Positions 19,930 through 28,135 of a stretch of 64,000 nt of DNA are shown piece after piece. The notes under the pieces were generated by a model, which had not been told where the DNA came from, did no database searches, and saw only the letters and a list, made by a program, of their open reading frames with translations. The stretch's first letter is position 1. Every line of letters starts with the position of its first letter. The stretch spans positions 4,092,001 through 4,156,000 of the forward strand of contig NZ_CP107853.1 of assembly GCF_036013525.1 (NCBI RefSeq), in the 5' to 3' direction. The stretch comes from Nonomuraea sp. NBC_00507 (GTDB taxonomy: Bacteria > Actinomycetota > Actinomycetes > Streptosporangiales > Streptosporangiaceae). The position numbers were made by a program, and so were the translations under genes.

Positions 19930-19986
19930 GGTCTCCTCAGTGCCGCTCGAGGAGGGCGTGGCGATGGTGTCATGCGAGGTACGCAT

Positions 19987-20000
19987 AAGAACACGTTATC
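19987..20000. promoter_or_regulatory. KstR-like site upstream of kstR
   Basis: AAGAACACGTTATC keeps the AACnnGTT core but not the outer T and A. It is 58 bp before the preferred kstR start, consistent with autoregulation. Confidence 0.5.
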
Positions 20001-20120
20001 TGATTTCTTGAAACGGCGGCTTGTTACTCGCCAGTCACAAACAAGCCTTGTCGGGGCATGTCTACCGCGTTACAGGGAGGTGTCCAGAGTTATCGGCATA
20101 GACGGCCTCTGGACAGATAT

Positions 20121-20134
20121 TAGAATCTGTTCTA
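20121..20134. promoter_or_regulatory. KstR box upstream of the fadD17-chs operon
   Basis: TAGAATCTGTTCTA matches TnnAACnnGTTnnA except for T in place of C in the left AAC, and it is otherwise a palindrome. It is 40 bp before the fadD17 start, the same spacing as at the P450 and fadA5 genes. Confidence 0.65.
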
Positions 20135-20173
20135 GTTTGCGATTCGGCTGACCGAGCGCTTGGTGGAGGCGGC

Positions 20174-21787
20174 ATGACCGCGAACACCCTCGCGGCCCTG
20201 CTTCTCGCACGGGCCGAGGACGATCGACCTGGGCTGATGTACGAGGACGCGGTGTGGTCGTGGCGCGCGCACGTCGCCGCCTGCCGGGCGGCCGGGGCCT
20301 GGTTGTCCGGGCGCGGCAGGGGGCTGCACGTGGGCGTGCTGAGTGAGAACGTTCCAGAGCTGGTCTTCCTGCTGGGCGGGGCGGCACTGGACGGCCACGT
20401 GGTCGTGGCGCTGAACCCCACACGCTCGCCTGACGAGCTGATCCGCGACGCCCGCACCACCGACGTCGAGCTGCTCCTGTGGGACGGCCCGCATGAGGAG
20501 GCGGCCCGGCTGGTGTCCGGGGCGCTGAGCGGCGTGGAGTCCGTGCCCTTCGCCGGCATCGGATCGCCGGCGGAGGCCGCCACGGACGGATCAGGAGAAC
20601 CGCCGGCGCCTGAGGACCTCGTGATGCTGATCTTCACCTCCGGCACCTCCGGCCGCCCGCGTGCCGTCCGGATCACCCAGCGGAAGATCGCCGTGCCGGG
20701 GACCAGTCTCGGGGCGCTGCTCACGGCCGAAGACGTCGTCTACTGCTCGATGCCGCTGTTCCACTCCGGCGCCCTGATGGCCGCCTACGCCCCCGCCGTC
20801 GCGTCGGGCGCGGCGCTGGCGCTGCGGCGGCGCTTCTCGGCCTCAGGGCTGCTGCCCGACGTGCGGCGGTACGGGGCCACGTACCTGCACTACGTCGGCA
20901 AGGCGCTCTCCTACGTCCTGGCCACCCCCGAGCGCCCGGACGACGCCGACAACCCGCTCAAGATCGCATTCGGGAACGAGGGGAGCGCGGTCGCGATCAG
21001 GCGGTTCGGGGCGCGGTTCGGGTGTCACGTGATCGACGCCTTCGGCTCCACGGAGACGGCGATCTCGCTCAGCCCCGACCCCTCGGGCCCGCCCGGCTGC
21101 CTCGGCAGGCTGCCCGAAGGCGTCGCGATCCTCGACCCCTTCACCGGGCGGCCCTGCCCGCCAGGCCGCGTCGAGGACGGCCGCCTGCTCAACCCGGACG
21201 AGGCGGTCGGCGAGCTGGTCAACACGACGGGGCTGGGCCTGTTCGAGGGCTACTACAACGACCCGGACGCCGACGCCGAGCGGGTCAGGGACGGCGCTTT
21301 CTGGTCGGGCGACCTGGCGTACATGGACGCGGACGGGTACGTGTTCTTCGCCGGGCGCGGCACCGAGCGGTTGCGCGTGGACGGCGAGAACCTGGCCGTC
21401 GCGCCCATCGAGGCCGCGTTACGGGAGTTCGCCGGGGTGGTCGAGGCGGCCGTGTACCCGGTGCCCGACGCGGCGGCCGGCGACCAGGTCATGGCGGCGC
21501 TCGTGCTGGAGAGGGACTTCGACCCGGAGGCGTTCACCGCGTTCCTCGCCTCCCGGCGCGATCTGGGCGCCAAGTCCTTACCGCGCTATGTCCGCGTTTC
21601 TGATCACCTGCCCCAGACGTCCTCCCACAAGGTCGTCAAGCGGCTTCTGGCCCGAGAGGGCTGGCGTACCGGCGACCCGGTCTGGTGGCGTACGCCTGCC
21701 GGGCTGCGTCCCCTGACCGACGCGGACGCCAAGGGCATCGAGGAGGAGTTCGTACGGCACGGCAGGCACCATCTCTTGGAGACGTAG
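20174..21787 (+). CDS. fadD17: Steroid-side-chain acyl-CoA synthetase, FadD17-like
   Basis: A 537-residue adenylate-forming enzyme: P-loop MLIFTSGTSGRPRAVR at about 155-170, DAFGSTETAIS, the hinge region SGDLAYMDADGY with FFAGRGTERLRVDGEN, and the C-terminal catalytic lysine in SSHKVVKRLL. Segments such as RYGATYLHYVGKALSYVL and TPERPDDADNPLK closely follow mycobacterial FadD17, which makes CoA esters of C24-type steroid side-chain acids. It heads a six-gene operon in which each stop overlaps the next start, behind a KstR box. Confidence 0.88.
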   Translation: MTANTLAALLLARAEDDRPGLMYEDAVWSWRAHVAACRAAGAWLSGRGRGLHVGVLSENVPELVFLLGGAALDGHVVVALNPTRSPDELIRDARTTDVELLLWDGPHEEAARLVSGALSGVESVPFAGIGSPAEAATDGSGEPPAPEDLVMLIFTSGTSGRPRAVRITQRKIAVPGTSLGALLTAEDVVYCSMPLFHSGALMAAYAPAVASGAALALRRRFSASGLLPDVRRYGATYLHYVGKALSYVLATPERPDDADNPLKIAFGNEGSAVAIRRFGARFGCHVIDAFGSTETAISLSPDPSGPPGCLGRLPEGVAILDPFTGRPCPPGRVEDGRLLNPDEAVGELVNTTGLGLFEGYYNDPDADAERVRDGAFWSGDLAYMDADGYVFFAGRGTERLRVDGENLAVAPIEAALREFAGVVEAAVYPVPDAAAGDQVMAALVLERDFDPEAFTAFLASRRDLGAKSLPRYVRVSDHLPQTSSHKVVKRLLAREGWRTGDPVWWRTPAGLRPLTDADAKGIEEEFVRHGRHHLLET

Positions 21788-22812
21788 TGGATTTCAACCT
21801 GGACGAAACACAGCAGGACTTGAAGAAGCTGGCCGCCGAGGTCCTCGCCAGGGAAGGCGATGAGGAGCGGCTGTGGCAGGCCGGGCTGATGAGTGTGTGC
21901 GTGCCGGAGGAGGCGGGCGGCGCCGGGCTCGGGCCGGTGGAGATGGCCGTGGTGCTGCGGGAAGTGGGGGCGCGGGCGGCGGCGGTCCCGGCCCTCTCGA
22001 CGCTGGCGAGCACGCTGGCCCTGGCCCGATACGGCACCCTCGACCAGCAACGACGCTTCAGCGGCACGAGCGGCGAGGGTGGCGCGGCGGCAGGAGCCCG
22101 GGCCGGGCGCGCGGGCCGGATGGCGCTCGCGTTGCGGGAGCCGGGCCGCGCCCTGGCCGAGCCGCCTTCGACGGTCGCGCGGCCGTCCGGTGACGGCTGG
22201 GCGTTGACCGGTCGCAAGGTCTCCGTGCTCCACCCCGCGTCCGCAGTGCTGGTCAGCGCCGATGAGGGCCTGTTCCTGATCGAGGAGCCGGAGACGACGG
22301 CGGAGTTCACGTCCACCGGCGAGCCCGCCGCGACGGTCGTGCTCGAGGACACCCCTGCGGAGCGGCTGGCGGGACCGGAGGCGGTCACCGGCGTCCGGCA
22401 GCTCTTCACCGCCGCGGTCGCCGCGCAGGCCAGTGGCGTGCTGGCCGGGGCGCTGGAGTTGACCACCTCCTACATCAGGACCAGGAAGCAGTTCGGCCGG
22501 GCGCTGGCCGAGTTCCAGGCCGTGACCATGCAGATCGCCGACGTCTACATCGCGGGCCGGGCGCTGGATGTGGCGATGTGGTCGGCGGTATGGCGGCTGG
22601 GCGAGGGCCTGCCGGCCGAGCAGGATCTGGCGCTGGCCGCGTACCACGTCAGTGCGGCCGTCAAGGCTCTCTACACCTGCCAGCACCTGCACGGCGGTCT
22701 CGGGCTCGACGTGACGTATCCGCTGCACCGCTACTTCGCCCAGGCCAAGCACCTGTCCCACCTGCTCGGCGGCGCCGACGCCCAGCTGGACCTGATCGGA
22801 GCACTCGTCTGA
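21787..22812 (+). CDS. chsE1: Steroid acyl-CoA dehydrogenase subunit ChsE1 (FadE28-like)
   Basis: A 341-residue short acyl-CoA dehydrogenase, the smaller subunit of the alpha2-beta2 enzyme that desaturates the three-carbon side chain of 3-oxo-pregnene-20-carboxyl-CoA. FadE28-like signatures are TTSYIRTRKQFGRALAEFQA, YIAGRALDVAMWSAVWRL and CQHLHGGLGLDVTYPLHRY. The middle domain is shortened compared with ordinary ACADs, as known for this subunit. Start is GTG at 21787, overlapping the fadD17 stop (TAGTG). It must pair with the next gene product. Confidence 0.88.
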   Translation: MDFNLDETQQDLKKLAAEVLAREGDEERLWQAGLMSVCVPEEAGGAGLGPVEMAVVLREVGARAAAVPALSTLASTLALARYGTLDQQRRFSGTSGEGGAAAGARAGRAGRMALALREPGRALAEPPSTVARPSGDGWALTGRKVSVLHPASAVLVSADEGLFLIEEPETTAEFTSTGEPAATVVLEDTPAERLAGPEAVTGVRQLFTAAVAAQASGVLAGALELTTSYIRTRKQFGRALAEFQAVTMQIADVYIAGRALDVAMWSAVWRLGEGLPAEQDLALAAYHVSAAVKALYTCQHLHGGLGLDVTYPLHRYFAQAKHLSHLLGGADAQLDLIGALV

Positions 22813-23966
22813 TGCTGATCGACCTGACCCCCGAGCAACGCAGGCTCCGCGACGAGCTGCGCGAGTACTTCCAGGGCTGTCTTACCGACGAGGACCGCAG
22901 GAAGATCGCTGAGGACCCGTTCGGCGAGGCGTACATGGAGCACTGCCGCCGCCTGGGCCGCGACGGCAAACTCGGCCTCGGCTGGCCCGAGCAGTACGGC
23001 GGCGGTGGCTACGGCCCGCTCGAGCAGCAGATCTTCGCCAATGAGATCGCCCGCGCAGGCGTCCCGTATCCGATCATCACGGTCCAGACCGTCGGCCCCA
23101 CGCTCATGCAGTACGGCACCCAGGAGCAGAAGGACCTCTTCCTGCCGCGCATCCTCGCCGGCGAATGCCACTTCGCCATCGGCTACAGCGAGCCCGAGGC
23201 CGGCACCGACCTCGCGTCCCTGCGCACCACGGCGGTGCTCGACGGCGACCACTACGTCGTCAACGGCCAGAAGATCTTCACCAGCGGCGCACACTACGCC
23301 CAGTACATCTGGCTGGCCGCCCGGACGAACCCCGAGGCCAAGAAGCACAAGGGCATCACCATGATGATCGCGTCCACGGACGACCCCGGCTTCTCGTGGA
23401 CCCCGATCGTGACCATGGACGGGCGCCACCACACCAACTCCACCTACTACAGCGACGTCCGCGTGCCGGTGAACATGGTGGTCGGCGAGGTGGACCGCGG
23501 CTGGGACCTGATCGTCAACCAGCTCAACCACGAACGGGTCACCCTCGGCCCGGCCGGGAACATCGGCCAGACCTACGACCGCTTCCTCGCCTGGGCCAGG
23601 CGCACCGGCCTGGTGGACAACCCGGACGTACGGCGGGCGCTGGCCGCGGTGTGGGCGGCGTTGCGGACGAACGAGCTGCTCAATTGGCAGGTGGCCGCGA
23701 ACATGGACCTGGGCTGGCTGGGCGCGCCCGACGCGTCGGCCACCAAGATCTACGGCTCCGAGCGCATGCAGGAGGTCGGCAGGATCATCGCCGACGTCCT
23801 GGCCAGATACGGCGACCCGAGCGACCCGGAGACGGCCGAGCTGCTCGAACGCAACGACCACGGAGTGAAGGGCGCCGTGGTGCTGACGTTCGGCGGCGGG
23901 GTCAACGAGGTGCAGCGGGAGCTGATCGCGATGCTCGGCCTGGGCCTGCCGAGGCCGCCGCGATGA
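22812..23966 (+). CDS. chsE2: Steroid acyl-CoA dehydrogenase subunit ChsE2 (FadE29-like)
   Basis: A 384-residue acyl-CoA dehydrogenase, nearly co-linear with mycobacterial FadE29: IDLTPEQRRLRDELREYF start, LGLGWPEQYGG, IGYSEPEAGTDLASLRTTAV (flavin/substrate motif), GHHTN-like RHHTNSTYYSDVRVPV, HERVTLGPAG and FGGGVNEVQRELIA. It forms the heterotetramer with ChsE1. ATG start overlaps the previous stop (TGATG). Confidence 0.93.
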   Translation: MLIDLTPEQRRLRDELREYFQGCLTDEDRRKIAEDPFGEAYMEHCRRLGRDGKLGLGWPEQYGGGGYGPLEQQIFANEIARAGVPYPIITVQTVGPTLMQYGTQEQKDLFLPRILAGECHFAIGYSEPEAGTDLASLRTTAVLDGDHYVVNGQKIFTSGAHYAQYIWLAARTNPEAKKHKGITMMIASTDDPGFSWTPIVTMDGRHHTNSTYYSDVRVPVNMVVGEVDRGWDLIVNQLNHERVTLGPAGNIGQTYDRFLAWARRTGLVDNPDVRRALAAVWAALRTNELLNWQVAANMDLGWLGAPDASATKIYGSERMQEVGRIIADVLARYGDPSDPETAELLERNDHGVKGAVVLTFGGGVNEVQRELIAMLGLGLPRPPR

Positions 23967-24880
23967 GCGAGGCGAAGCCGATGACGGACGAGGAGCTGCA
24001 CGACCTCGCGGACAAGCAGGCGGCGCTCGGGGAGGTGCGCGGCACGCCGGCGCCCGACCCGGTGAACATCCCCATGATCAGGCACTGGCTGGCCGCCATG
24101 GGCGACGAGAACCCGGCCTACCTGGACAAGGGCGTCGCCCCGCCCGCGATGGCCCAGGTGTGGACCATGCAAGGACTGCGCGCGGGGGCCAAGGACCGCT
24201 CGCCGGTGGACGACATGATGACGGCGCTCAACGCCAGCGGCTACACGGGCGTGGTGGCGACCAACTGCGAGCAGACCTACCACCGCTACGCCCGCCTGGG
24301 TGAGCGCCTCACCCCCGCGACGAGGTTCGCGGGCCTGGCGGGGCCCAAGAAGACCGCTCTGGGTGTGGGGTACTTCGCCACCTGGAACGTCACCTGGTAC
24401 GCCGAGGACGACGAGCCGGTGGCGGACATGCTCTTCCGTGTCCTGAAATTTCGCCCGCCCGCCCCCAAAGCCTCAAAAGAGCCCTATCCGCTCCAGCCCG
24501 CGATCAACCAGGACACCGCGTTCTTCTGGGAAGGCGTGAAGAAGGGCGAGCTACGCATCCAGAGCTGCGCCGACTGCGGCCTGCTGCGCCACCCGCCGGG
24601 CCCGCTGTGCCCCCACTGCCGCTCGGCCGGCCGCTCCTACACGGTCGCGAGCGGCGCAGGGGCCCTCTACAGCTATGTCGTGCACCACCACCCTCCGGTG
24701 CCGGGCCGCGAGGTCCCGTTCGTGGTGGGCGTGGTGGAGCTGCCGGAGGGCGTACGGATCGTCGGGAACGTCGTGGACTGCCCCCTGGAGGAGGTGCGGA
24801 TCGGCATGCCGTTGCGCGTGACGTATCGCCCGATGGACGACGAGCTCGTCCTGCCGATGTGGACACCGGGGGAGCCATGA
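23963..24880 (+). CDS. chsH2: ChsH2: MaoC-like hydratase domain fused to DUF35 zinc-ribbon/OB domain
   Basis: A 305-residue two-domain protein. Residues 1-165 form an incomplete hot-dog fold (IPMIRHWLAAMGDENPAYLD, QTYHRYARLGERL). Residues about 180-305 are a DUF35 domain with a CxxC...CxxC zinc ribbon (CADCG, CPHCR) and an OB fold (YSYVVHHHPPVPGREVP). In mycobacteria the N-terminal half pairs with ChsH1 to hydrate the unsaturated side chain, and the DUF35 half binds the Ltp2 aldolase, channelling the product. The gene order here supports the same assembly. ATGA overlap with chsE2. Confidence 0.92.
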   Translation: MSEAKPMTDEELHDLADKQAALGEVRGTPAPDPVNIPMIRHWLAAMGDENPAYLDKGVAPPAMAQVWTMQGLRAGAKDRSPVDDMMTALNASGYTGVVATNCEQTYHRYARLGERLTPATRFAGLAGPKKTALGVGYFATWNVTWYAEDDEPVADMLFRVLKFRPPAPKASKEPYPLQPAINQDTAFFWEGVKKGELRIQSCADCGLLRHPPGPLCPHCRSAGRSYTVASGAGALYSYVVHHHPPVPGREVPFVVGVVELPEGVRIVGNVVDCPLEEVRIGMPLRVTYRPMDDELVLPMWTPGEP

Positions 24881-25278
24881 CCGAGACAGGAGCCGTGCTG
24901 CCGGAGCTGTCCATCGACCTCACGCCTACCGTGGTCGTCTCCACGGCCCTGGCCACCATGGATTTCACGCCCGTGCACCACGACACCCAGCTCGCCCGCG
25001 CCCAGGGCTCGAGGGACATCTTCCTCAACATCCTGACCACCATGGGCCTGGTCGAGCGCTACGTCACCGACTGGGCGGGCCCGGAGGCCGTCATCAAGCG
25101 CATCAACGTCAAGCTGGGCGTCCCGGCGTACGCGGGGGACCGCCTCAGCTTCAACGGGACGGTCGCGTCGCGCCAGGACGGCCAGATCACGGTGGAGGTG
25201 CGCGGCAAGGTCAGCCTCGGCGACCACGCCACCGGCACGGTAACCCTCATGCTTCCCGAGGAGAACGCACCTTGTTGA
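24877..25278 (+). CDS. chsH1: ChsH1: MaoC-like steroid enoyl-CoA hydratase subunit
   Basis: A 133-residue single hot-dog protein. The catalytic dyad reads D29 and H34 in MDFTPVHHD, the same numbering as reported for mycobacterial ChsH1, and the substrate-covering strand DRLSFNGTVASRQ follows. It supplies the active site for the ChsH1-ChsH2 hydratase that adds water across the C17(20) double bond. ATG start overlaps the chsH2 stop (ATGA). Confidence 0.92.
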   Translation: MTETGAVLPELSIDLTPTVVVSTALATMDFTPVHHDTQLARAQGSRDIFLNILTTMGLVERYVTDWAGPEAVIKRINVKLGVPAYAGDRLSFNGTVASRQDGQITVEVRGKVSLGDHATGTVTLMLPEENAPC

Positions 25279-26441
25279 GCGGACGCACCGCCATCGCCGG
25301 CATCGGCGCCACGGAGTTCAGCAAGAAGTCCGGGCGATCCGAGCTGCGGCTGGCCGCCGAGGCCGTGTTGTCCGCCCTGGACGATGCCGGGCTGTCGCCG
25401 GGCGAGGTGGACGGCATGGTGACCTACAGCCAGGACTCCAACCAGGAGATCGCCGTCGCCAGGGAGGTGGGGATCGGCGACCTGACCTTCTTCTCCCGCG
25501 TCGAGTACGGCGGCGGCGCGGCCTGCGGCACGGTGGCGCACGCCGCCATGGCCGTGGCCACGGGGATGGCGCGGACGGTGGTCTGCTACCGGGCGTTCAA
25601 CGAGCGCTCCGGCCGCCGCTTCGGCCAGCCGAACGCCCGCCTGACCGGCGAGCCGACCTCCCAGGGCCTGGAGATGAGCTGGCACGTGCCGTTCGGGCTG
25701 ATGACCCCGGCGGCCTGGGTGGCCATGTTCGCGCGCCGCTACATGCATGCCTACAACGCGACCTCGGAGGACTTCGGCCGGGTGGCCGTGGCCATGCGCA
25801 GGCACGCGGCCACCAACCCGGCCGCCTGGTTCTACCAGCGGCCCATCACGCTGGAGGAGCACCAGGCGTCCAGGTGGATCGTGGAACCGCTGCACCTGCT
25901 CGACTGCTGTCAGGAGAGCGACGGCGCGGTGGCCGTGGTCGTGACCTCGGCTGAGCGGGCCCGCGACCTGCGCAGGTCACCCGCGATGATCACGGCCGCC
26001 GCGCAGGGCTCCGGAGCCGGCCAGATGATGATGACCAGCTACTACCGCGATGACATGAGTGGTCTGCCGGAAATGTCCATCGTCGGCCGCCGGCTCTGGG
26101 AGATGTCCGGGATGTCGCCGCAGGACATCCACACCGCCATCCTCTACGACCACTTCACCCCGTTCGTCCTGGCTCAGCTGGAGGAGCTGGGGTTCTGCGG
26201 CCGGGGCGAGGCGCCGGACTTCCTCCGGGACGGCACCATCGAACTGGACGGCCGCCTGCCCGTCAACCCGCACGGCGGGCAGCTGGGGGAGGCGTACATC
26301 CACGGCATGAACGGCATCGCCGAAGCCGTTCGCCAGATCCGCGGCACAGCGGCCAACCAACTCCCGGGCGTACGAAACGTCCTGGTCACCGCCGGAACCG
26401 GCGTACCGACCAGCGGCCTGATCCTCTCCTCCGACTCGTAG
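25272..26441 (+). CDS. ltp2: Ltp2: thiolase-fold steroid retro-aldolase
   Basis: A 389-residue thiolase-fold protein starting MLSGRTAIAGIGATEFSK. It lacks the thiolase cysteine nucleophile pattern. It has Y292 (ILYDHFTPF) and Y342 (AYIHGMNG), corresponding to the paired tyrosines of characterised Ltp2 enzymes, which release propionyl-CoA and leave the C17 ketone. It would act bound to the ChsH2 DUF35 domain. TTG 25272 is chosen (GAGGAG 8 nt upstream, 6-nt overlap with chsH1); TTG 25275 is possible. Last gene of the operon. Confidence 0.92.
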   Translation: MLSGRTAIAGIGATEFSKKSGRSELRLAAEAVLSALDDAGLSPGEVDGMVTYSQDSNQEIAVAREVGIGDLTFFSRVEYGGGAACGTVAHAAMAVATGMARTVVCYRAFNERSGRRFGQPNARLTGEPTSQGLEMSWHVPFGLMTPAAWVAMFARRYMHAYNATSEDFGRVAVAMRRHAATNPAAWFYQRPITLEEHQASRWIVEPLHLLDCCQESDGAVAVVVTSAERARDLRRSPAMITAAAQGSGAGQMMMTSYYRDDMSGLPEMSIVGRRLWEMSGMSPQDIHTAILYDHFTPFVLAQLEELGFCGRGEAPDFLRDGTIELDGRLPVNPHGGQLGEAYIHGMNGIAEAVRQIRGTAANQLPGVRNVLVTAGTGVPTSGLILSSDS

Positions 26442-26454
26442 ACCCGCCGGGCGA

Positions 26455-26477
26455 CGGGCAGGTGGGCGGGCTGCCCG
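26455..26477. terminator. Hairpin between convergent ltp2 and the AhpD-like gene
   Basis: CGGGCAG (26455-26461) pairs with CTGCCCG (26471-26477) around a 9-nt GC loop, between two convergent genes. It could serve both directions; there is no T-tract. Confidence 0.4.
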
Positions 26478-26510
26478 GCCCGGGCCTCCTGGGACGAAGG
26501 GGCAGGCGCT

Positions 26511-26999
26511 TCACTTCGCCGCGGTCACCCCCACTGGCCGACCTGGTAGTCCCCGGCGGGCTGCTGGGTGATGACGTTCAGGCGGTTTGTAGGCGTTGAT
26601 GACGGCGATGAGGGCCACCAGGGCGGCGAGCTGGTCCTCGTCGTAGTGCTTGGCGGCGTTCGCCCAGGCCTCGTCGGTGACGCCACCGGCGGCGTCGGCG
26701 ATGCGGGTGCCCTGCTCGGCCAGCTCCAGGGCGGCGCGCTCGGCCTCGGTGAACACCGTGGCCTCCCGCCAGGCCGCGATCAGGTTCAGGCGCACCGAGG
26801 TTTCGCCGGCGTGCGCGGCTTCCTTGGTGTGCCCGTCGATGCAGACGGCGCAGCCGTTGATCTGGCTGGCGCGGATCTTCACCAATTCCTGGGTCGCGGC
26901 CGGCAGCGTCGAGTCCTGCACGACCTTGCCTGCCGAGCCGAGGTACTTCATGAACTTGGGCGTGACGGCGTTGCCGAAGTAGTTCACGCGGGCTTCCAT
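26511..26999 (-). CDS. Carboxymuconolactone decarboxylase/AhpD-family protein with a C-terminal frameshift
   Basis: A 162-residue AhpD-like alkylhydroperoxidase-fold protein. The CxxC redox motif is in INGCAVCIDGHTKEAAHAGE. ATG 26999 is preferred (AAGGAG 6 nt upstream). After INAY the frame reads KPPERHHPAARRG, but the +1 frame reads NRLNVITQQPAGDYQVGQW, which is the standard family ending, stopping at 26525-26527. One extra A in the AAA run (plus-strand TTT 26586-26588) explains this. An ECF41-type promoter precedes it, and an ECF41 sigma gene lies divergent. The core and CxxC are intact, so the protein may still work. Confidence 0.85.
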   Translation of the reverse strand: MEARVNYFGNAVTPKFMKYLGSAGKVVQDSTLPAATQELVKIRASQINGCAVCIDGHTKEAAHAGETSVRLNLIAAWREATVFTEAERAALELAEQGTRIADAAGGVTDEAWANAAKHYDEDQLAALVALIAVINAYKPPERHHPAARRGLPGRPVGVTAAK

Positions 27000-27037
27000 G
27001 GTCATCTCCTTGCCGTGTTTCGCTGTTACACCGCATT

Positions 27038-27064
27038 GACGGAACAGCTCGGCAAGACGTGACA
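27038..27064 (-). promoter_or_regulatory. ECF41-type promoter of the AhpD-like gene
   Basis: Read on the minus strand: TGTCACG (27064-27058), 16 nt, CGTC (27041-27038). The published ECF41 consensus is TGTCACA-N16-CGTC, so only one base differs. It lies 39 nt before the start codon, and the adjacent divergent gene encodes an ECF41 sigma factor. Confidence 0.7.
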
Positions 27065-27166
27065 GGAGGCGACTGTGATGTGCGTCTCTCTGCCCGTGTG
27101 GGCAGCCCCGGCGGTAGGCTGCGCCCCACTTGCCCACACACTTGATGATGTAATGACGTGCCTCTT

Positions 27167-27215
27167 GAAGGCGCAGCCGTTGATCTGGCTCGCCCGCAGG
27201 TAGACGAGGTCGGCC
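27167..27215 (-). pseudogene. Remnant of a second carboxymuconolactone decarboxylase gene
   Basis: Minus-strand translation gives ADLVYLRASQINGCAF, the conserved helix before the CxxC motif of AhpD-like proteins, then stops resembling the family. It shares RASQINGCA with the intact neighbour, and the DNA copies are closely similar. The remaining 27065-27247 interval has no gene. Confidence 0.6.
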
Positions 27216-27247
27216 GGTCACTGCGACGGCGAGGGAGAATGTGACCG

Positions 27248-28135
27248 ATGGACGACAAAGATGTGGTGACCGGCGTCTTCGAGGAGCACCGTGATCATTT
27301 GCGGGCGGTGGCGTACCGGATGCTCGGCTCGCTGAGCGAGGCCGATGACGCGGTGCAGGAGACCTGGCTCCGGCTCAGCCGCACCGACACCAGCGACGTG
27401 GAGAACATGGGCGGCTGGCTCACCACGGTCGTGGGCCGCGTCTGCCTCAACATGCTGCGCTCCCGCCGCACGCGCGGTGAGGAGCCCTTGGAGACGCGTA
27501 TGCCGGATCCGGTGGTGAGCACCGTCGACGGCGTCGACCCCGAGCACGAGGCGCTCCTGTCCGACTCGGTGGGCCTGGCGCTGCTCGTGGTGCTCCAGAC
27601 GCTCGATCCGGCGGAGCGGTTGGCGTTCGTGCTGCACGACATGTTCGCCGTGCCCTTCGACGAGATCGCCCCCATCGTGGACCGCACCCCGGCCGCGACC
27701 CGTCAGCTCGCCAGCCGCGCCCGGCGCCGGGTACGCGGCGCGGCCGCGGAGCCGGACCCGGACCTGTCGCGGCAGCGCAAGGTGGTGGACGCCTTCATGA
27801 CGGCCGCGCGGGCCGGCGACTTCGACGCCCTGGTCGCGGTGCTGGACCCGGACATCGTCCTGCGCGTGGACCAGGGCGCTCTGCCGAGCGGCCGCTGGCT
27901 GGAGCTCCATGGGGCCCTGGCGGTGGCCAAGCAGGCGCTTATGTTCCAGCGGATGGCCCAGATTGCTCAGCCGATCCTGGTCAACGGCGTACCCGGTCTG
28001 CTCAACACGGCCGGCGGCAAGGTGGTGTCGGTCGGGGCCTTCACCGTCGCGGGAGGCAAGGTCGTGGCCTTTGACATCCTCGCCGACGTGGACCGCCTGA
28101 GCACGCTCGACCTGACGGCGGTCGAGCGGGCTTAG
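27248..28135 (+). CDS. ECF41-family RNA polymerase sigma factor (SigJ-like) with SnoaL-like domain
   Basis: A 295-residue protein. Region 2 is HLRAVAYRMLGSLSEADDAVQETWLRL and region 4 is LDPAERLAFVLHDMFAVPFDEIAPI with TPAATRQLASRARRRVR. A C-terminal NTF2/SnoaL-like domain (about 180-290; VVDAFMTAARAGDFDALVAVLDP) follows; in ECF41 factors it tunes activity in place of an anti-sigma protein. The group is known to sit beside carboxymuconolactone-decarboxylase, oxidoreductase or epimerase genes, as here. The stop overlaps the stop of the convergent downstream gene by 4 bp. Confidence 0.9.
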   Translation: MDDKDVVTGVFEEHRDHLRAVAYRMLGSLSEADDAVQETWLRLSRTDTSDVENMGGWLTTVVGRVCLNMLRSRRTRGEEPLETRMPDPVVSTVDGVDPEHEALLSDSVGLALLVVLQTLDPAERLAFVLHDMFAVPFDEIAPIVDRTPAATRQLASRARRRVRGAAAEPDPDLSRQRKVVDAFMTAARAGDFDALVAVLDPDIVLRVDQGALPSGRWLELHGALAVAKQALMFQRMAQIAQPILVNGVPGLLNTAGGKVVSVGAFTVAGGKVVAFDILADVDRLSTLDLTAVERA

